Below are positions 50,199 to 60,424 of a stretch of 64,000 nucleotides of DNA, piece by piece (the first letter of the stretch is position 1; each line of letters opens with the position of its first letter). The notes under the pieces were generated by a model. It made no database searches and was not told the DNA's origin. It saw only the letters and a program-made list of their open reading frames with translations. The position numbers and the translations under genes are program-made. Where the stretch lies: contig NZ_SLUL01000007.1 in assembly GCF_004341205.1 (NCBI RefSeq), positions 83,417 to 147,416 on the forward strand, read 5' to 3'. The stretch comes from Thermolongibacillus altinsuensis. Its GTDB lineage: Bacteria; Bacillota; Bacilli; Bacillales; Anoxybacillaceae.

Positions 50199-51179
50199 TT
50201 ATTCTGGAATATATATTTTTTGCAGCGGCAACAACGATCTAGTTTCGTTCGGCATTCTATCGTACCATTGGACAATTAAATTTACTAACTCTTCTAAATC
50301 AATGAGCTTGACGTTATGCTGTTTTCCTATATTTTCAGCGGCTGTTGTAAATCCTCCGGTTGATACAAATAAACTATTCGCATCGATTGGATGAGCTCCT
50401 AACAATTGTTGAATCTCGGGACCCGTCGAAGCTGATTTTCGGTGCTTTACCTGTACCTTAATAATTGGCTTTTCAAAACCAAATGCATCTTTATGAGCTA
50501 AAATATCGACTCCCCCGTCAGGTCCTTTTTTACTTATTTTCACATTATAGCCCATAGCCTGTAATAATCCAGCAACTAACTCTTGCATTTGCCACGGATC
50601 TAATTTATCAACTTTATCTTGAATCATCGTCAATGCTTTTTGAACAAAATCTTCTTTAATAACTTCCTCTTCATTGTCTTCTGGTTCACTTACTACCTGT
50701 TCTTTACCGGCTAATAGTCTTTCTAATTCCTCTCCCCAGCCATCTACACGAAAAACCGTAAGAGTAGAGCCAAGGGAGTTTTTCGCACCTTCTGACAATT
50801 GATCACGTGGAATTTGTTTCTTTTCCCATTTTACATGTATCACATTTGGATAATATTCACTTACAATTGTTTCATTATATTCGTGCTCTTTAGTAACTGT
50901 CCCGATTAAGTATTCACGTTTGTCTTTAGCATATGTAATAATTCTATCTCCCACTTTAATTTCATGGCTAAATCTCCATACCTGGCTCGCCCAAGTAATA
51001 CGTGTAGCAGGTTTTTCTTCTTCATAAATCTTATGCGCTTTCTCAATCAAAACTTCCCTAGTCGAATAGTTTTTTGGGTCTCCAAATTCCGCCCACCCTA
51101 TCGAAGCAACTCCTTTTTGTTTCCAAATCGGAATAAGTTCATTATGATCTCCTGCACGTACCATCCACCATTTCATCAT
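50199..51179 (-). CDS. Mrr-like restriction endonuclease with N-terminal PUA/EVE-like domain
   Basis: About 326 residues. The N-terminal ~130 residues (WWMVRAGDHNELIPIWKQKG; VGDRIITYAKDKREYLIGTV) look like a PUA/EVE-type domain, which in such proteins often reads modified bases. After an acidic linker, the Mrr catalytic domain follows: LVAGLLQAMGYNVKISKKGP, DGGVDILAHKD and IIKVQVKHRK, giving the PD-(D/E)xK set D..QxK. Probably a type IV, modification-dependent nuclease. The start at 51179 has AAAGGA eight bases upstream. Separated from hsdR by a terminator hairpin. Confidence 0.78.
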   Translation of the reverse strand: MMKWWMVRAGDHNELIPIWKQKGVASIGWAEFGDPKNYSTREVLIEKAHKIYEEEKPATRITWASQVWRFSHEIKVGDRIITYAKDKREYLIGTVTKEHEYNETIVSEYYPNVIHVKWEKKQIPRDQLSEGAKNSLGSTLTVFRVDGWGEELERLLAGKEQVVSEPEDNEEEVIKEDFVQKALTMIQDKVDKLDPWQMQELVAGLLQAMGYNVKISKKGPDGGVDILAHKDAFGFEKPIIKVQVKHRKSASTGPEIQQLLGAHPIDANSLFVSTGGFTTAAENIGKQHNVKLIDLEELVNLIVQWYDRMPNETRSLLPLQKIYIPE

Positions 51180-51204
51180 AACTCCCATCCTTTATAAAAA
51201 AATT

Positions 51205-51226
51205 GGAGAGTAACAATACTCTCCCT
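51205..51226 (-). terminator. Terminator after hsdR
   Basis: GGAGAGTA and TACTCTCC with a 4-nt loop, T-run on the minus strand. The Mrr-like gene just beyond it probably has its own promoter or depends on read-through. Confidence 0.7.
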
Positions 51227-51228
51227 TT

Positions 51229-54183
51229 TTACTTTTTATAATGAACCATCGCTAACGACATAATCTGTTGTGTTATGTTTTCTATCTGATCTTTAGGTAT
51301 CGCACTTGCCCGTAATTGCTTTTTAATTTTCCTTCTCATCTCACGTTTCACATCTTCTTTGTTTACCCAATCAATGACTTGGCTTTCCTCGGCAATAATG
51401 TCCGTCACGAGATGTGTTAACGCATCGATTGTATCTTTATGCTCTTCTTCTGGAAGAATCTTTTGGAACAGTTGATAGAACGGATATTGCTCTCGTGTAA
51501 ATCCAAGATTTTGTGCTTGTTGGTTGACGTTTCGCATGTCATTGATCATATTGCGTAACTTTTCTACCAATTCGGCAATATCCATCATCTTTTTACGTCT
51601 TGCTTCGATTAATTGTTCAAGCTTTTCTTTTAGCGATGTATAGTAAACAGGGTTTTCTTCCAGCTTTACTTTAATTTCATGCCGAATCGCATGTTCCATC
51701 TCCGCCGCTTGCGCTTCTTTAGATGGCGCTTTTTCTAGCCGCTCATCAAACTTACTGGACAAGATATCAATCGGTTCATGGATCACTTCGACGGACTCTG
51801 CATATAGATGCTCTGCAATTAATTGTTTGACCTTCTCGCCACACTCGGAAATGTCCATTTGCTCATCACGATATAACGTTTTTGCCATTTGCCGCACTTT
51901 ACCTAAAAACTTTAAGTCTTCTACATATTCGGAAGCGGCAGGGTTCGGTAAAATCATATCCATTCGTTTGGAAAACTCTTTAAACGCTTTTTCAAACTCG
52001 TGCCGCACATCTTCAGGCTCTAATACTTGAACGCACGCATCGGCATCGCTTCGGTTAATATAGTCAAAAAAGCTCATCGCTTTTCGATGGGCTTGTTTCA
52101 ACTTTGGCAATTCGCTTTCAATCGGCAACAGCGCTCCTTGAATGTCTTGTTTAGAGAAAATCGCTAGGGCTTTCTCCAAGAATTTGGATACTCCAAAGTA
52201 ATCAACAATAAGCCCATACGTTTTTCCTTCATATGTACGGTTTGTACGAGCGATTGCCTGAAGAAGGTTATGCTCTTTTAACGGTTTATCCAAGTACATC
52301 ACTTGTTCGATTGGAGCGTCAAAACCTGTTAGAAGTTTATCGCAAACAATTAAAATCGCCAGTTTATCTTCTTCAAATGGCTTTTTGAATCGTTCAATTA
52401 ATCGTTTTTCTTCCTCACGGGAAAGGGAGTAATCTTTTAATAATTCATTGTTTTTGTCTTCAGGCCCTGTTGAAATAATTAACGCTGTTTCATATTTTCC
52501 ATTAATGAGTTCATCTAGCTTTTGTTTATAGATGGCTGCTGCTTCACGGTTAACCGCCACCACTTGCGCTTTAAAGCCGTTTGGCAAGATATAATTTTCA
52601 AAGTGTTCCACAATATCTAAGGCAATTTGTTCAATGCGACTCGGAGCGGCTAAAATCGCTTCTTCTTTTGCAAATTTCTTTTTAATGCGTTCTTTATCTT
52701 CCTCGCTATACTCACTAAATTTACGGTCAAATAATCGATCTAATGAGTCGCCATGCAAATGAAGGTTGACCATTCTCGCTTCGTAGAAGATTGGAACGGT
52801 TGCTCCGTCATCGACCGCTTGTTCAATCGTATATTTGTCAATATAAGAACCGAACGTTCTTGTTGTACTTTTATCTTCTTTATCAATTGGCGTTCCTGTA
52901 AAACCGATATAGCATGCATTCGGCAAGCCTTTACGCATGTTCATCGCTAGACCTCTGTATTGCGTGCGGTGCGATTCGTCGACTAACACAAAGATATTTT
53001 CTGACCTTGAAAGCTCTGGATACTCATCTTCGTCTTTCTCTGTTTGGAACTTCTGCACAAGAGTCATAATCGTGGAACCAGGACCTTGTTGCAGTAACCT
53101 TTTAAGGTCTTTGACGCTTTCCGCTTGTTGTGGATTAGGAAAGCCGCATTTACGGAATGTCTTGGTAATCTGATCATCCAAATCTTTACGGTCGGTCACA
53201 ACGACAATTGTTGGATTCTGTAATTCTTTTATTCTTCTAAGTTTTACAGCTAAATATAACATTGTCAACGATTTACCTGAACCTTGCGTATGCCAAATAA
53301 CCCCGCCGCGGTCTTTCGGTGTTTTTGCATGTAAAATGCGATGAATCGCTTTATTTACGGCACGGAATTGTTGATAACGAGCAATCTTTTTAATCACTCG
53401 CCCACCGTCAACTTCATAGACAATGAAGTTTTGAATCAAGTCAAGCAAGTTTTCCTTCGCTAACATTCCCGCCACTAAAATGTCTTGTTTCGTAGGAGAG
53501 TCACCAAGTTCAGGCACCGTTCTTGGGTATGGATCTTTCCATTCGCTGAAATGTTGCACTTTCGCACCAATCGTCCCTGCTTTCGCTCGATAATTGCTTG
53601 TCGCAATCATAAATTGGTTATAGTAGAAAAGTTGTTCATGAGTTTCTTGATAGCGGCGTAATTGATTTACAGCTTTGGAAATTTGCGTATCTTCTTGCAA
53701 CGTCGGGCTTTTGCATTCAACCACAACTAAAGGCAATCCATTCACAAAAATAACAACGTCAGGGCGAATCGTGCCTCTTGCATTTTGAATACGGAACTGG
53801 TCAACAACTAAAAATTCGTTGTTATAAGGATTATCAAAATCTATTAGTTTAACTGTTTGACTCTTTTTCCCTTTTCCTAAATCTTGTTGAATTGAAATAT
53901 AGTTAACAAGCATCTCATGAAATTTTTCATTCGCTTGCATTAACCCCGTTGCTTCGATGTGAGTTAGATTGTAAATAATGCGAACAAGGTTGTTCTCATC
54001 AATCCATGGATTCAAACGTTGAATTGCTTTCTTTAACCGTTCTTTTAAAATCACTTCACTTAACGAATCACGTTCAGACTCAAGAGCTGAGCCTGTGACA
54101 TGCTCATAGCCCAACTCTTGAAGCTGATGAATCAATCGTTTTTCCACGAGGTTTAACTCATTCCATTCACTTGAAGTGGTCAC
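51229..54183 (-). CDS. hsdR: Type I restriction enzyme, R subunit
   Basis: 984 residues. N-terminal nuclease domain with IRPDVVIFVNGLPLVVVECK (D..ExK), then SF2 motor motifs: Walker A TQGSGKSLTMLYLA near 305, VLVDESHRTQYRGLAMN (DEAD-type), GFTGTPIDKEDK, and LLTGFDAPIEQVMYLDKPL (motif VI region). It translocates and cuts unmodified DNA with HsdM and HsdS. A GTG start overlaps the hsdS stop by 4 nt, with GAGGTGATG upstream. Confidence 0.94.
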   Translation of the reverse strand: MTTSSEWNELNLVEKRLIHQLQELGYEHVTGSALESERDSLSEVILKERLKKAIQRLNPWIDENNLVRIIYNLTHIEATGLMQANEKFHEMLVNYISIQQDLGKGKKSQTVKLIDFDNPYNNEFLVVDQFRIQNARGTIRPDVVIFVNGLPLVVVECKSPTLQEDTQISKAVNQLRRYQETHEQLFYYNQFMIATSNYRAKAGTIGAKVQHFSEWKDPYPRTVPELGDSPTKQDILVAGMLAKENLLDLIQNFIVYEVDGGRVIKKIARYQQFRAVNKAIHRILHAKTPKDRGGVIWHTQGSGKSLTMLYLAVKLRRIKELQNPTIVVVTDRKDLDDQITKTFRKCGFPNPQQAESVKDLKRLLQQGPGSTIMTLVQKFQTEKDEDEYPELSRSENIFVLVDESHRTQYRGLAMNMRKGLPNACYIGFTGTPIDKEDKSTTRTFGSYIDKYTIEQAVDDGATVPIFYEARMVNLHLHGDSLDRLFDRKFSEYSEEDKERIKKKFAKEEAILAAPSRIEQIALDIVEHFENYILPNGFKAQVVAVNREAAAIYKQKLDELINGKYETALIISTGPEDKNNELLKDYSLSREEEKRLIERFKKPFEEDKLAILIVCDKLLTGFDAPIEQVMYLDKPLKEHNLLQAIARTNRTYEGKTYGLIVDYFGVSKFLEKALAIFSKQDIQGALLPIESELPKLKQAHRKAMSFFDYINRSDADACVQVLEPEDVRHEFEKAFKEFSKRMDMILPNPAASEYVEDLKFLGKVRQMAKTLYRDEQMDISECGEKVKQLIAEHLYAESVEVIHEPIDILSSKFDERLEKAPSKEAQAAEMEHAIRHEIKVKLEENPVYYTSLKEKLEQLIEARRKKMMDIAELVEKLRNMINDMRNVNQQAQNLGFTREQYPFYQLFQKILPEEEHKDTIDALTHLVTDIIAEESQVIDWVNKEDVKREMRRKIKKQLRASAIPKDQIENITQQIMSLAMVHYKK

Positions 54184-55508
54184 TGTGACATCACCTCATT
54201 ATCAACTTTGACACGGACTTTGCCTGTTAATAGCACTTGCATGAGGCCTTTTTTGATAATTTGTAGTTGCTGTTTTTTTATTATTTCATTTTCAATTTTT
54301 TTAGAGATATTTAGAATGGTAGTGTATATTTTTCTCTGCTCTTCTAGAGAAGGTATTACAACTGGGAAATTTGCTACATCATTTTTGGTTATGTTAGGAT
54401 CTTTTCGACTACTTGCGGCAAACTTTTTCCAGTGATTTACCTTATAGTTCAGCCAAATTAATAAAAACTCTGGTTCTATAAGTTCCGTATTTATTAGAAT
54501 AGCAGTCAATGCTTGATTAATTGTAGCATCAATCTTCAATAGACCAGTTCTTCCTATTTGATTAAAACCACCGTACATTGCTACAAGGACTGATCCCTTT
54601 GGAATTATACTTAATGATGTTTCTTCTAAAGCTAAATTAGTAACTTTTTCATGAGTATCAACAATAAACGAATTATTTAAATCCATTGTTTTTACCCACG
54701 GAATCTCCCCACTCTTGTAGTACAGCTCTGCTTTTTCTCGACTAGGAGTTGTTCCTGATTTTAGCGAGCCTATTTCTCCGATGGTTTTTACTTCCCACTC
54801 TTCAGGAATCTCCCCAATCTCCGTCTTTTTAAACTTCGTATGCCCGATTCCTTTTGTGAGCAACTGTTGCATAAGCCCCTTTTTCACTTTCTCCGTTTGC
54901 TCGATGATGGCTTCCGTTTTCTCAATCGCTTCATCGACGGATGAGAGAATGGCTGCAATTTTACGTTGTTCAGCAATCGGTGGTAGAGGAACATACACAC
55001 TTTTGATTTCACTCGTCGAAAGATTAAACTGTGCTGAACCAGAACATCTTTCTCTCATGAACTTTAGATATAGATCAAAATTAGTAAAGTAATGTAAAAA
55101 TGATCCTAAAATCCTTTCCCCTTCCGTGATTCTGATTCTTCCTACTCGTTGATTAAGGATATACTTGTTATCTGCATCAATAACGGCTGTTCTCCCAATG
55201 ATTGCTTTTTCAGGGGTAACATCCGTCATACAAATAACGAGGTCACCCTCTTTCAAATGGAAGGATTCTAAATGATTGTACTCTTCTTCAGAACAGTATT
55301 TAATATTATCCTCCCTAAATTGCAATTTACCTTCCTTTGAAATGTTGCTCATACGGAGAATGATTTTCCCCTCTTCTGTATAATTAGAGGAGTTAAATGC
55401 GTATCCGTTTTTAAAGTCAATTAATTTCCCAAGTTGCTCAAAATCCCAATCATTAGGAATAGATTTTAATGGCTGAGGGACTTGTTTTCTCTCTGGTTTA
55501 CTCACCAT
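54180..55508 (-). CDS. hsdS: Type I restriction enzyme, S (specificity) subunit
   Basis: 442 residues. Two target-recognition domains (about 10-170 and 225-390) each begin with the IPNDWDFEQLGKLIDFKNGY or IPEEWEVKTIGEIGSLKSGT pattern and are followed by helical spacers (LPPIAEQRKIAAILSSVDEA and IPSLEEQRKIYTTILNISKK). The second spacer helices are slightly shorter. It sets the bipartite DNA target. Overlaps both neighbours. Confidence 0.93.
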   Translation of the reverse strand: MVSKPERKQVPQPLKSIPNDWDFEQLGKLIDFKNGYAFNSSNYTEEGKIILRMSNISKEGKLQFREDNIKYCSEEEYNHLESFHLKEGDLVICMTDVTPEKAIIGRTAVIDADNKYILNQRVGRIRITEGERILGSFLHYFTNFDLYLKFMRERCSGSAQFNLSTSEIKSVYVPLPPIAEQRKIAAILSSVDEAIEKTEAIIEQTEKVKKGLMQQLLTKGIGHTKFKKTEIGEIPEEWEVKTIGEIGSLKSGTTPSREKAELYYKSGEIPWVKTMDLNNSFIVDTHEKVTNLALEETSLSIIPKGSVLVAMYGGFNQIGRTGLLKIDATINQALTAILINTELIEPEFLLIWLNYKVNHWKKFAASSRKDPNITKNDVANFPVVIPSLEEQRKIYTTILNISKKIENEIIKKQQLQIIKKGLMQVLLTGKVRVKVDNEVMSQ

Positions 55509-56982
55509 ACCCCAACTCCTTCAAATAGCCGTACATCACCTTTTCGATTTCATCCCGTTCTTGTTCAAGTTGACGGAGTTGACGAAGTGCTTCTGCGACA
55601 TCGATTTGCTCTTCTTCTTCGGTTGTATCAACGTAACGGGCGATGTTTAAGTTGTAGTCATTTTCTCTAATTTCCTCTAATGTAACGACACGGCTATATT
55701 TCTCGACATCTTTCCATGCATCGTATGTGCTGACGATTTTTTGAATATCTTCATCGCGGAGAACGTTTTGATTTTTTCCTTCTTGGTAGTCTCTTGACGC
55801 ATCGATGAATAGAACTTTTCCTTTTTTATGTTCTTCTTTGTTCTTGCTGATGATCAGGATACATGCTGGAATACCTGTTCCGTAGAACAAGTTTGGTGGT
55901 AAACCGATAATCGCTTCAATTAAATCTTCCTCTAGGATGCCTTGACGGATTTTCCCTTCCGCTCCGCCACGGAAAAGGACGCCATGCGGCATGACGACTC
56001 CCGCTTTTCCTTTATCATTGAGTGTGGCAATCATATGTTGGATAAACGCATAGTCTCCTGCGCTTTTTGGCGGTAAACCAAATCGGAAACGGTTAAATTC
56101 GTCTGCTTCTGCTTCTTCACGTCCCCAGTTTTTCAAGCTAAACGGAGGATTGGCGATGACACGATCATATAATAGAAGCTCACCGTTTTCGTCTAATAGT
56201 TTCGGTTCACGAATCGTATCGCCTTTTTCAATACGATGGTCACTTAAACCATGAAGCAACAAATTCATTTTACAAATCGCCCATGTATTTAAGTTTTTCT
56301 CTTGCCCATGCAATGTAATGTTACGTGGATTACCGCCTTTTTCTTTAATGTAGTCGACCGATTGAATGAGCATACCGCCCGATCCTGCTGTTGGATCGCA
56401 TACGCGCATTCCTTCTTCAGGCTTAATGAGTTTAACAATCAATTCAACGACTTTACTTGGCGTATAGAACTCGCCACCTTTTTTTCCTGCATCGTCAGCA
56501 AATTGTTTAATAAGATACTCATAAGCACGGCCAAGAATGTCAGGTTCTGATAAGTTTTCATTACGTAAGTCAATTTGTGAGAAGTGCTGTATTAATTGAA
56601 TGATTGTTTTATCTGATAATTTTTCTTTATCGTTAAAATCAATATTGGCTAATACACCTTGTAAGGATGGATTCTCGTCTTCTAATAGTTCAAAGGCTTT
56701 ATTAATCACTGCCCCCACGTCTTGGGAATGGGATTGAATATAACTCCAACGTGCTTTTTCAGGCACGAAGAATTGATGTTCATCACGATCATACCAACCG
56801 TAATCTTCACCTTCTTCTCTTTCAATCCGTTCAGCGGTTTCTACAAAAACGTCATTTAAACGCTTTAAAAACAGTAACCCAAAAATGTAGTTTTTATAGT
56901 CTGATGAGTCGATACTCCCACGTAGTATATTCGCCGATTCCCAAAGATGGGATTCAAGTTCCTGTAGCGTTAACTTACTCAT
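55498..56982 (-). CDS. hsdM: Type I restriction enzyme, M (methylase) subunit
   Basis: 494 residues. S-adenosylmethionine motif VCDPTAGSGGMLIQSVDYIK near 195, catalytic NPPF in RVIANPPFSLKNWGREEAEA, helical N-terminus LQELESHLWESANILRGSID. N6-adenine methylase for protection. First gene of the hsdM-hsdS-hsdR operon; GGAGG before its ATG. Confidence 0.95.
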   Translation of the reverse strand: MSKLTLQELESHLWESANILRGSIDSSDYKNYIFGLLFLKRLNDVFVETAERIEREEGEDYGWYDRDEHQFFVPEKARWSYIQSHSQDVGAVINKAFELLEDENPSLQGVLANIDFNDKEKLSDKTIIQLIQHFSQIDLRNENLSEPDILGRAYEYLIKQFADDAGKKGGEFYTPSKVVELIVKLIKPEEGMRVCDPTAGSGGMLIQSVDYIKEKGGNPRNITLHGQEKNLNTWAICKMNLLLHGLSDHRIEKGDTIREPKLLDENGELLLYDRVIANPPFSLKNWGREEAEADEFNRFRFGLPPKSAGDYAFIQHMIATLNDKGKAGVVMPHGVLFRGGAEGKIRQGILEEDLIEAIIGLPPNLFYGTGIPACILIISKNKEEHKKGKVLFIDASRDYQEGKNQNVLRDEDIQKIVSTYDAWKDVEKYSRVVTLEEIRENDYNLNIARYVDTTEEEEQIDVAEALRQLRQLEQERDEIEKVMYGYLKELGYGE

Positions 56983-57190
56983 ACTATTGCCTCCATCATT
57001 GTTGTTTACTACTTTGGTTAGAATCTTTTACATAGTTAACTATAGCAAAATTCCTAAAGTCTAACTACTTATATATAAAAATTCCAATATACCTGTGAGC
57101 ATAGAATGAAAGCAATTATATATCTTTGTGTATGTTTTTGATAATATTAAAGTAATAGGTAAAATTTTGTATTAAAGAGGTGTGTATGTG

Positions 57191-58864
57191 ATGTCACATG
57201 GAAAAATAGATGCAGATAAAAAAGTATTGCAGAAAATTTTCTCATCAGATTTTTGGTTTGTCATACCAGAATACCAACGTTCATACGTTTGGCAATCTGA
57301 AAATATAGAGGATTTAATCGATGATTTGTATTATGCATTTATGAATAAACGCGACAGCGAGTATTTTCTCGGGTCACTTGTTTTAAAGAGAACAAAAAAT
57401 GAAGATTTTGCGGAATATGAAGTATTAGATGGACAGCAGCGACTAACGACATTCTTTTTAATGTTTGCTGTTTTAAGAGATTTGTTAGAAGAACCTTCAT
57501 TTAAAAAGAACCTTCAACAAAAAATTTACCAAGAAGCTGACGAGCTTGACATGGTTCCCGAAAGACCACGCATCACTTATCAAATTAGGGATCAAGTAGA
57601 AGATTTTATCAAAAAATACGTCATTGAGCCTAATGGAACTACTTTAATCGATGAACTAAAAATGGAAAAGGAAAAAGATAACGTATCGATTTCCAATATG
57701 GCTAATGCGTTACTTGTATTAAGAGAACAGCTGGAAGATAAAGAAGAATTAGGGGAGTTTGTTAAGTTCATCTTTAATAAAGCGTTATTCATTTATGTAT
57801 CAACTGATAATACTGAAGATGCATTTAGAATGTTTACTATATTAAATGATAGAGGTATCCCTTTAACAAATGCAGATATTCTTAAATCCATGAATATTGG
57901 ACAATTACGTAATGAAAAAGAGATAAAAAAATATGCGAAGTATTGGGAAGAAATTGAAGGTCGTTTTGGTGAAGGATTTGACCGCTTTTTAAATTTCGTT
58001 AGAACAATTATTGTAAAAGAAAAAGCAAGAACAAATTTGCTTGAAGAATTTGAGGAAAAGATTTATAAAGCAGGGAAACTAAAGAAAGGACAAGAAACCT
58101 TGGATCTTATTAAACAGTATGATGAAGTTTACGAAAATGTAATTGAATTGGCCGATAATGAATTAAGTAACGCATTTAAAAATCTGATTACTATTATGAA
58201 AATAGGATTCCGTTCAGAAGACTGGGTACCTCCTCTCATGTATTACTATGCTAAATTTAAGACAAATAAGTTAGATGAATTTTTGCGTAAATTGGAATTT
58301 AAATTTGCTTGTGATTGGATTTGTGGGGTAAACTCCACTCCAAGATTAGAAGCAATGAATAATATTTTAAAAGCAATTGAACAAACAGATGTATCTAGTA
58401 TTGATGATTTATTAAATAACGATGACATTTTTGGTGTAGACTTAGAGGAGTTTAAGCGGAATATTAGCGGTAATGTTTATAAGAAGCAATATGCTAAGTA
58501 TTTGTTGTTAAAAATAGAGTATTTAATGGGAGACAACACCGTCCACTTGTCTGGATATAAAAATATAAGTGTTGAGCATATTTTACCGCAAAATCCAGAT
58601 GAGAATAGCAAGTGGATGCAGGATTTTACGGAAGACGAAAGAAAATATTGGACAGATAAGATTGCGAATCTCGTCTTAATTAGTAAAAGAAAGAACAGTT
58701 CGTTGAGTAATTTAGATTTTAATGAGAAAAAAGCACGTTACTTAAATGGGCGCATGGATATTTTTAAAGCTAGTAAAATATATATCGATCAAAAATCAGA
58801 ATGGACTCCGAAAGTTTTAGAAGAACGACAACAACAACTTATCGATTTGCTAATGAAAAACTAG
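57191..58864 (+). CDS. GmrSD-type DUF262/DUF1524 protein
   Basis: 557 residues. The DUF262 N-terminal domain contains FVIPEYQRSYVWQSENIEDL and EVLDGQQRLTTFFLMFAVLR (DGQQR nucleotide-binding motif). The C-terminal DUF1524 nuclease part has SVEHILPQNPDENSKW (HxxP) and IANLVLISKRKNSSLSNLDF. Fused GmrS-GmrD proteins are type IV restriction enzymes against modified phage DNA; other relatives act in BREX- and Ssp-type defence. The ATG at 57191 has GAGGTG eight bases before it. Divergent from hsdM, closing the defence island. Confidence 0.83.
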   Translation: MSHGKIDADKKVLQKIFSSDFWFVIPEYQRSYVWQSENIEDLIDDLYYAFMNKRDSEYFLGSLVLKRTKNEDFAEYEVLDGQQRLTTFFLMFAVLRDLLEEPSFKKNLQQKIYQEADELDMVPERPRITYQIRDQVEDFIKKYVIEPNGTTLIDELKMEKEKDNVSISNMANALLVLREQLEDKEELGEFVKFIFNKALFIYVSTDNTEDAFRMFTILNDRGIPLTNADILKSMNIGQLRNEKEIKKYAKYWEEIEGRFGEGFDRFLNFVRTIIVKEKARTNLLEEFEEKIYKAGKLKKGQETLDLIKQYDEVYENVIELADNELSNAFKNLITIMKIGFRSEDWVPPLMYYYAKFKTNKLDEFLRKLEFKFACDWICGVNSTPRLEAMNNILKAIEQTDVSSIDDLLNNDDIFGVDLEEFKRNISGNVYKKQYAKYLLLKIEYLMGDNTVHLSGYKNISVEHILPQNPDENSKWMQDFTEDERKYWTDKIANLVLISKRKNSSLSNLDFNEKKARYLNGRMDIFKASKIYIDQKSEWTPKVLEERQQQLIDLLMKN

Positions 58865-58924
58865 TTCATTTATAAAGTATGTCAGCAGTTCAACTTAATA
58901 AATATTAGAGGGAATGAAGTAAAG

Positions 58925-58976
58925 AAGGAGCTGACTCCAAACATCGCCTTTAGGCGATGTTGAGCCAGCTCCTTTT
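58925..58976. terminator. Repeat-type terminator, second copy
   Basis: AAGGAGCTGACTCCAAACATCGCC with GGCGATGTTGAGCCAGCTCC and a T-run. Shares its core (CTGACTC-AAACATCGCC) with the hairpin at 3607-3658. Lies between the GmrSD gene (+) and the permease gene (-). Confidence 0.8.
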
Positions 58977-59023
58977 TCTATATGAAACAAGGCATACTTT
59001 TTATTCATACAATGAAACGGATA

Positions 59024-60424
59024 TTAGCTCGCTTTTTTCAAGGTTTCCTTTTCTTCTTTTGTTCCCATTCGATAAAACGAAACACCTAAAACAGCAAAAA
59101 ATACAGGTCCAACAACAAGCGGTGCATATTGTGAAACGGTCGTATCTGGAGCAGGAATCAAGGTTAATCCGATTGTTCCGATAACGGATATGAATCCAAC
59201 GCCTGCCACCAAATAAGCTAATTTATTATTCTTTACTTGGAACGGTCTGACGGTTGCATGGTCTGTTCGACGCAGCTTAATATACGCACCAATTAAAAAG
59301 ATATAAGGAATGAAAAAGGCAAGAGTTGCCATAAGGATCAGCATGTTCAATGCTTCAGATACAGTCGGAACAAACCCGGAAAGCAGTAATATCATGGATA
59401 CGCCTGCGGCTTGCCAAAGAATAAGGTTTGCGGGCATATTTGCTTGATTCGTTTTGGTTAGAACTCTAGGTAGAACCGTCTTTCCGCTTTCATAGAACAT
59501 GACACTTGGATTCAAAATTAAAAATGACAATGCACCCACCGTTGAAACGACAAAGCATATTCCAAGAAGCTGCGATAATTGAAACGGCAAATGGAACTGT
59601 TTTGTGATTTGATCAGCAAATAAGTATAAAGCCGTTGCCGTTTGATCGGGTTTGATGTCAATCACAAATTGAAAAGCGATGGTTCCAAGAATATAAATGG
59701 CTCCAATTATCACGGAAGAAATCAAAATGGCTTTTGGAAATGTTTTTTGCGGATTTTTTACATCTTCCGCGATGGTTCCAAGCATTTCCACACCTGCAAA
59801 GGCAAACATCAATGTGGACAAAAACATCACTGTATCCAATGAAAGATTATTAGGCATCATCGTCCGTGCTGTAAATTCTGTTGCTGAATGATGTCCGCTT
59901 AGAATGCTGGCGAACCCAAACCCGAAAATTAAGATGACTGGCACAATGACGCCAAGCGGGGTTCCGATTGCCGCCAGCTTTCCGCTCATTTGCGTACCAC
60001 GCAATGTCAACAACGTAATAACCCAGAAAATCGCAAGCGCTATCATCGTCGTTAACCATGTGTTTTGGATAATTTGCTGTTGATTAATGGCATAAGCCAT
60101 ATTGACCGTTATTCCGAGTAAGAGAGATGGATAATAAGTAAAATTCGCAACCCAATAAAACCAACTGCATAAAAAGCTTGCTTTTTGGCCAAAAGCACGG
60201 TTTACCCACGCACTCACTCCTCCCTGTTCGGGATAAGTCGTCGATAACTCCGCTACGATTAAACCAATTGGAATAAAGAATAGGAATGCAGCTAAAATCC
60301 AAAAAAGAATAGCAGATGGTCCAACTGTAGCAGCAAAAGGGATATTTTTTAAACCTAATATTGTATTGATACTAAGGATCGTTAACCCTAATACACCGAT
60401 CTTCTTTTTTTCTGTCGATTTCAT
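59024..60424 (-). CDS. APC-family amino acid permease
   Basis: 466 residues, twelve membrane helices. GLTILSINTILGLKNIPFAA and LIVAELSTTYPEQGGVSAWV at the N-terminus and FAFAGVEMLGTIAEDVKNPQ near 215 mark the glutamate:GABA antiporter-like branch of the APC superfamily. Monocistronic, with the minus-strand terminator repeat downstream. Substrate unknown. Confidence 0.83.
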   Translation of the reverse strand: MKSTEKKKIGVLGLTILSINTILGLKNIPFAATVGPSAILFWILAAFLFFIPIGLIVAELSTTYPEQGGVSAWVNRAFGQKASFLCSWFYWVANFTYYPSLLLGITVNMAYAINQQQIIQNTWLTTMIALAIFWVITLLTLRGTQMSGKLAAIGTPLGVIVPVILIFGFGFASILSGHHSATEFTARTMMPNNLSLDTVMFLSTLMFAFAGVEMLGTIAEDVKNPQKTFPKAILISSVIIGAIYILGTIAFQFVIDIKPDQTATALYLFADQITKQFHLPFQLSQLLGICFVVSTVGALSFLILNPSVMFYESGKTVLPRVLTKTNQANMPANLILWQAAGVSMILLLSGFVPTVSEALNMLILMATLAFFIPYIFLIGAYIKLRRTDHATVRPFQVKNNKLAYLVAGVGFISVIGTIGLTLIPAPDTTVSQYAPLVVGPVFFAVLGVSFYRMGTKEEKETLKKAS

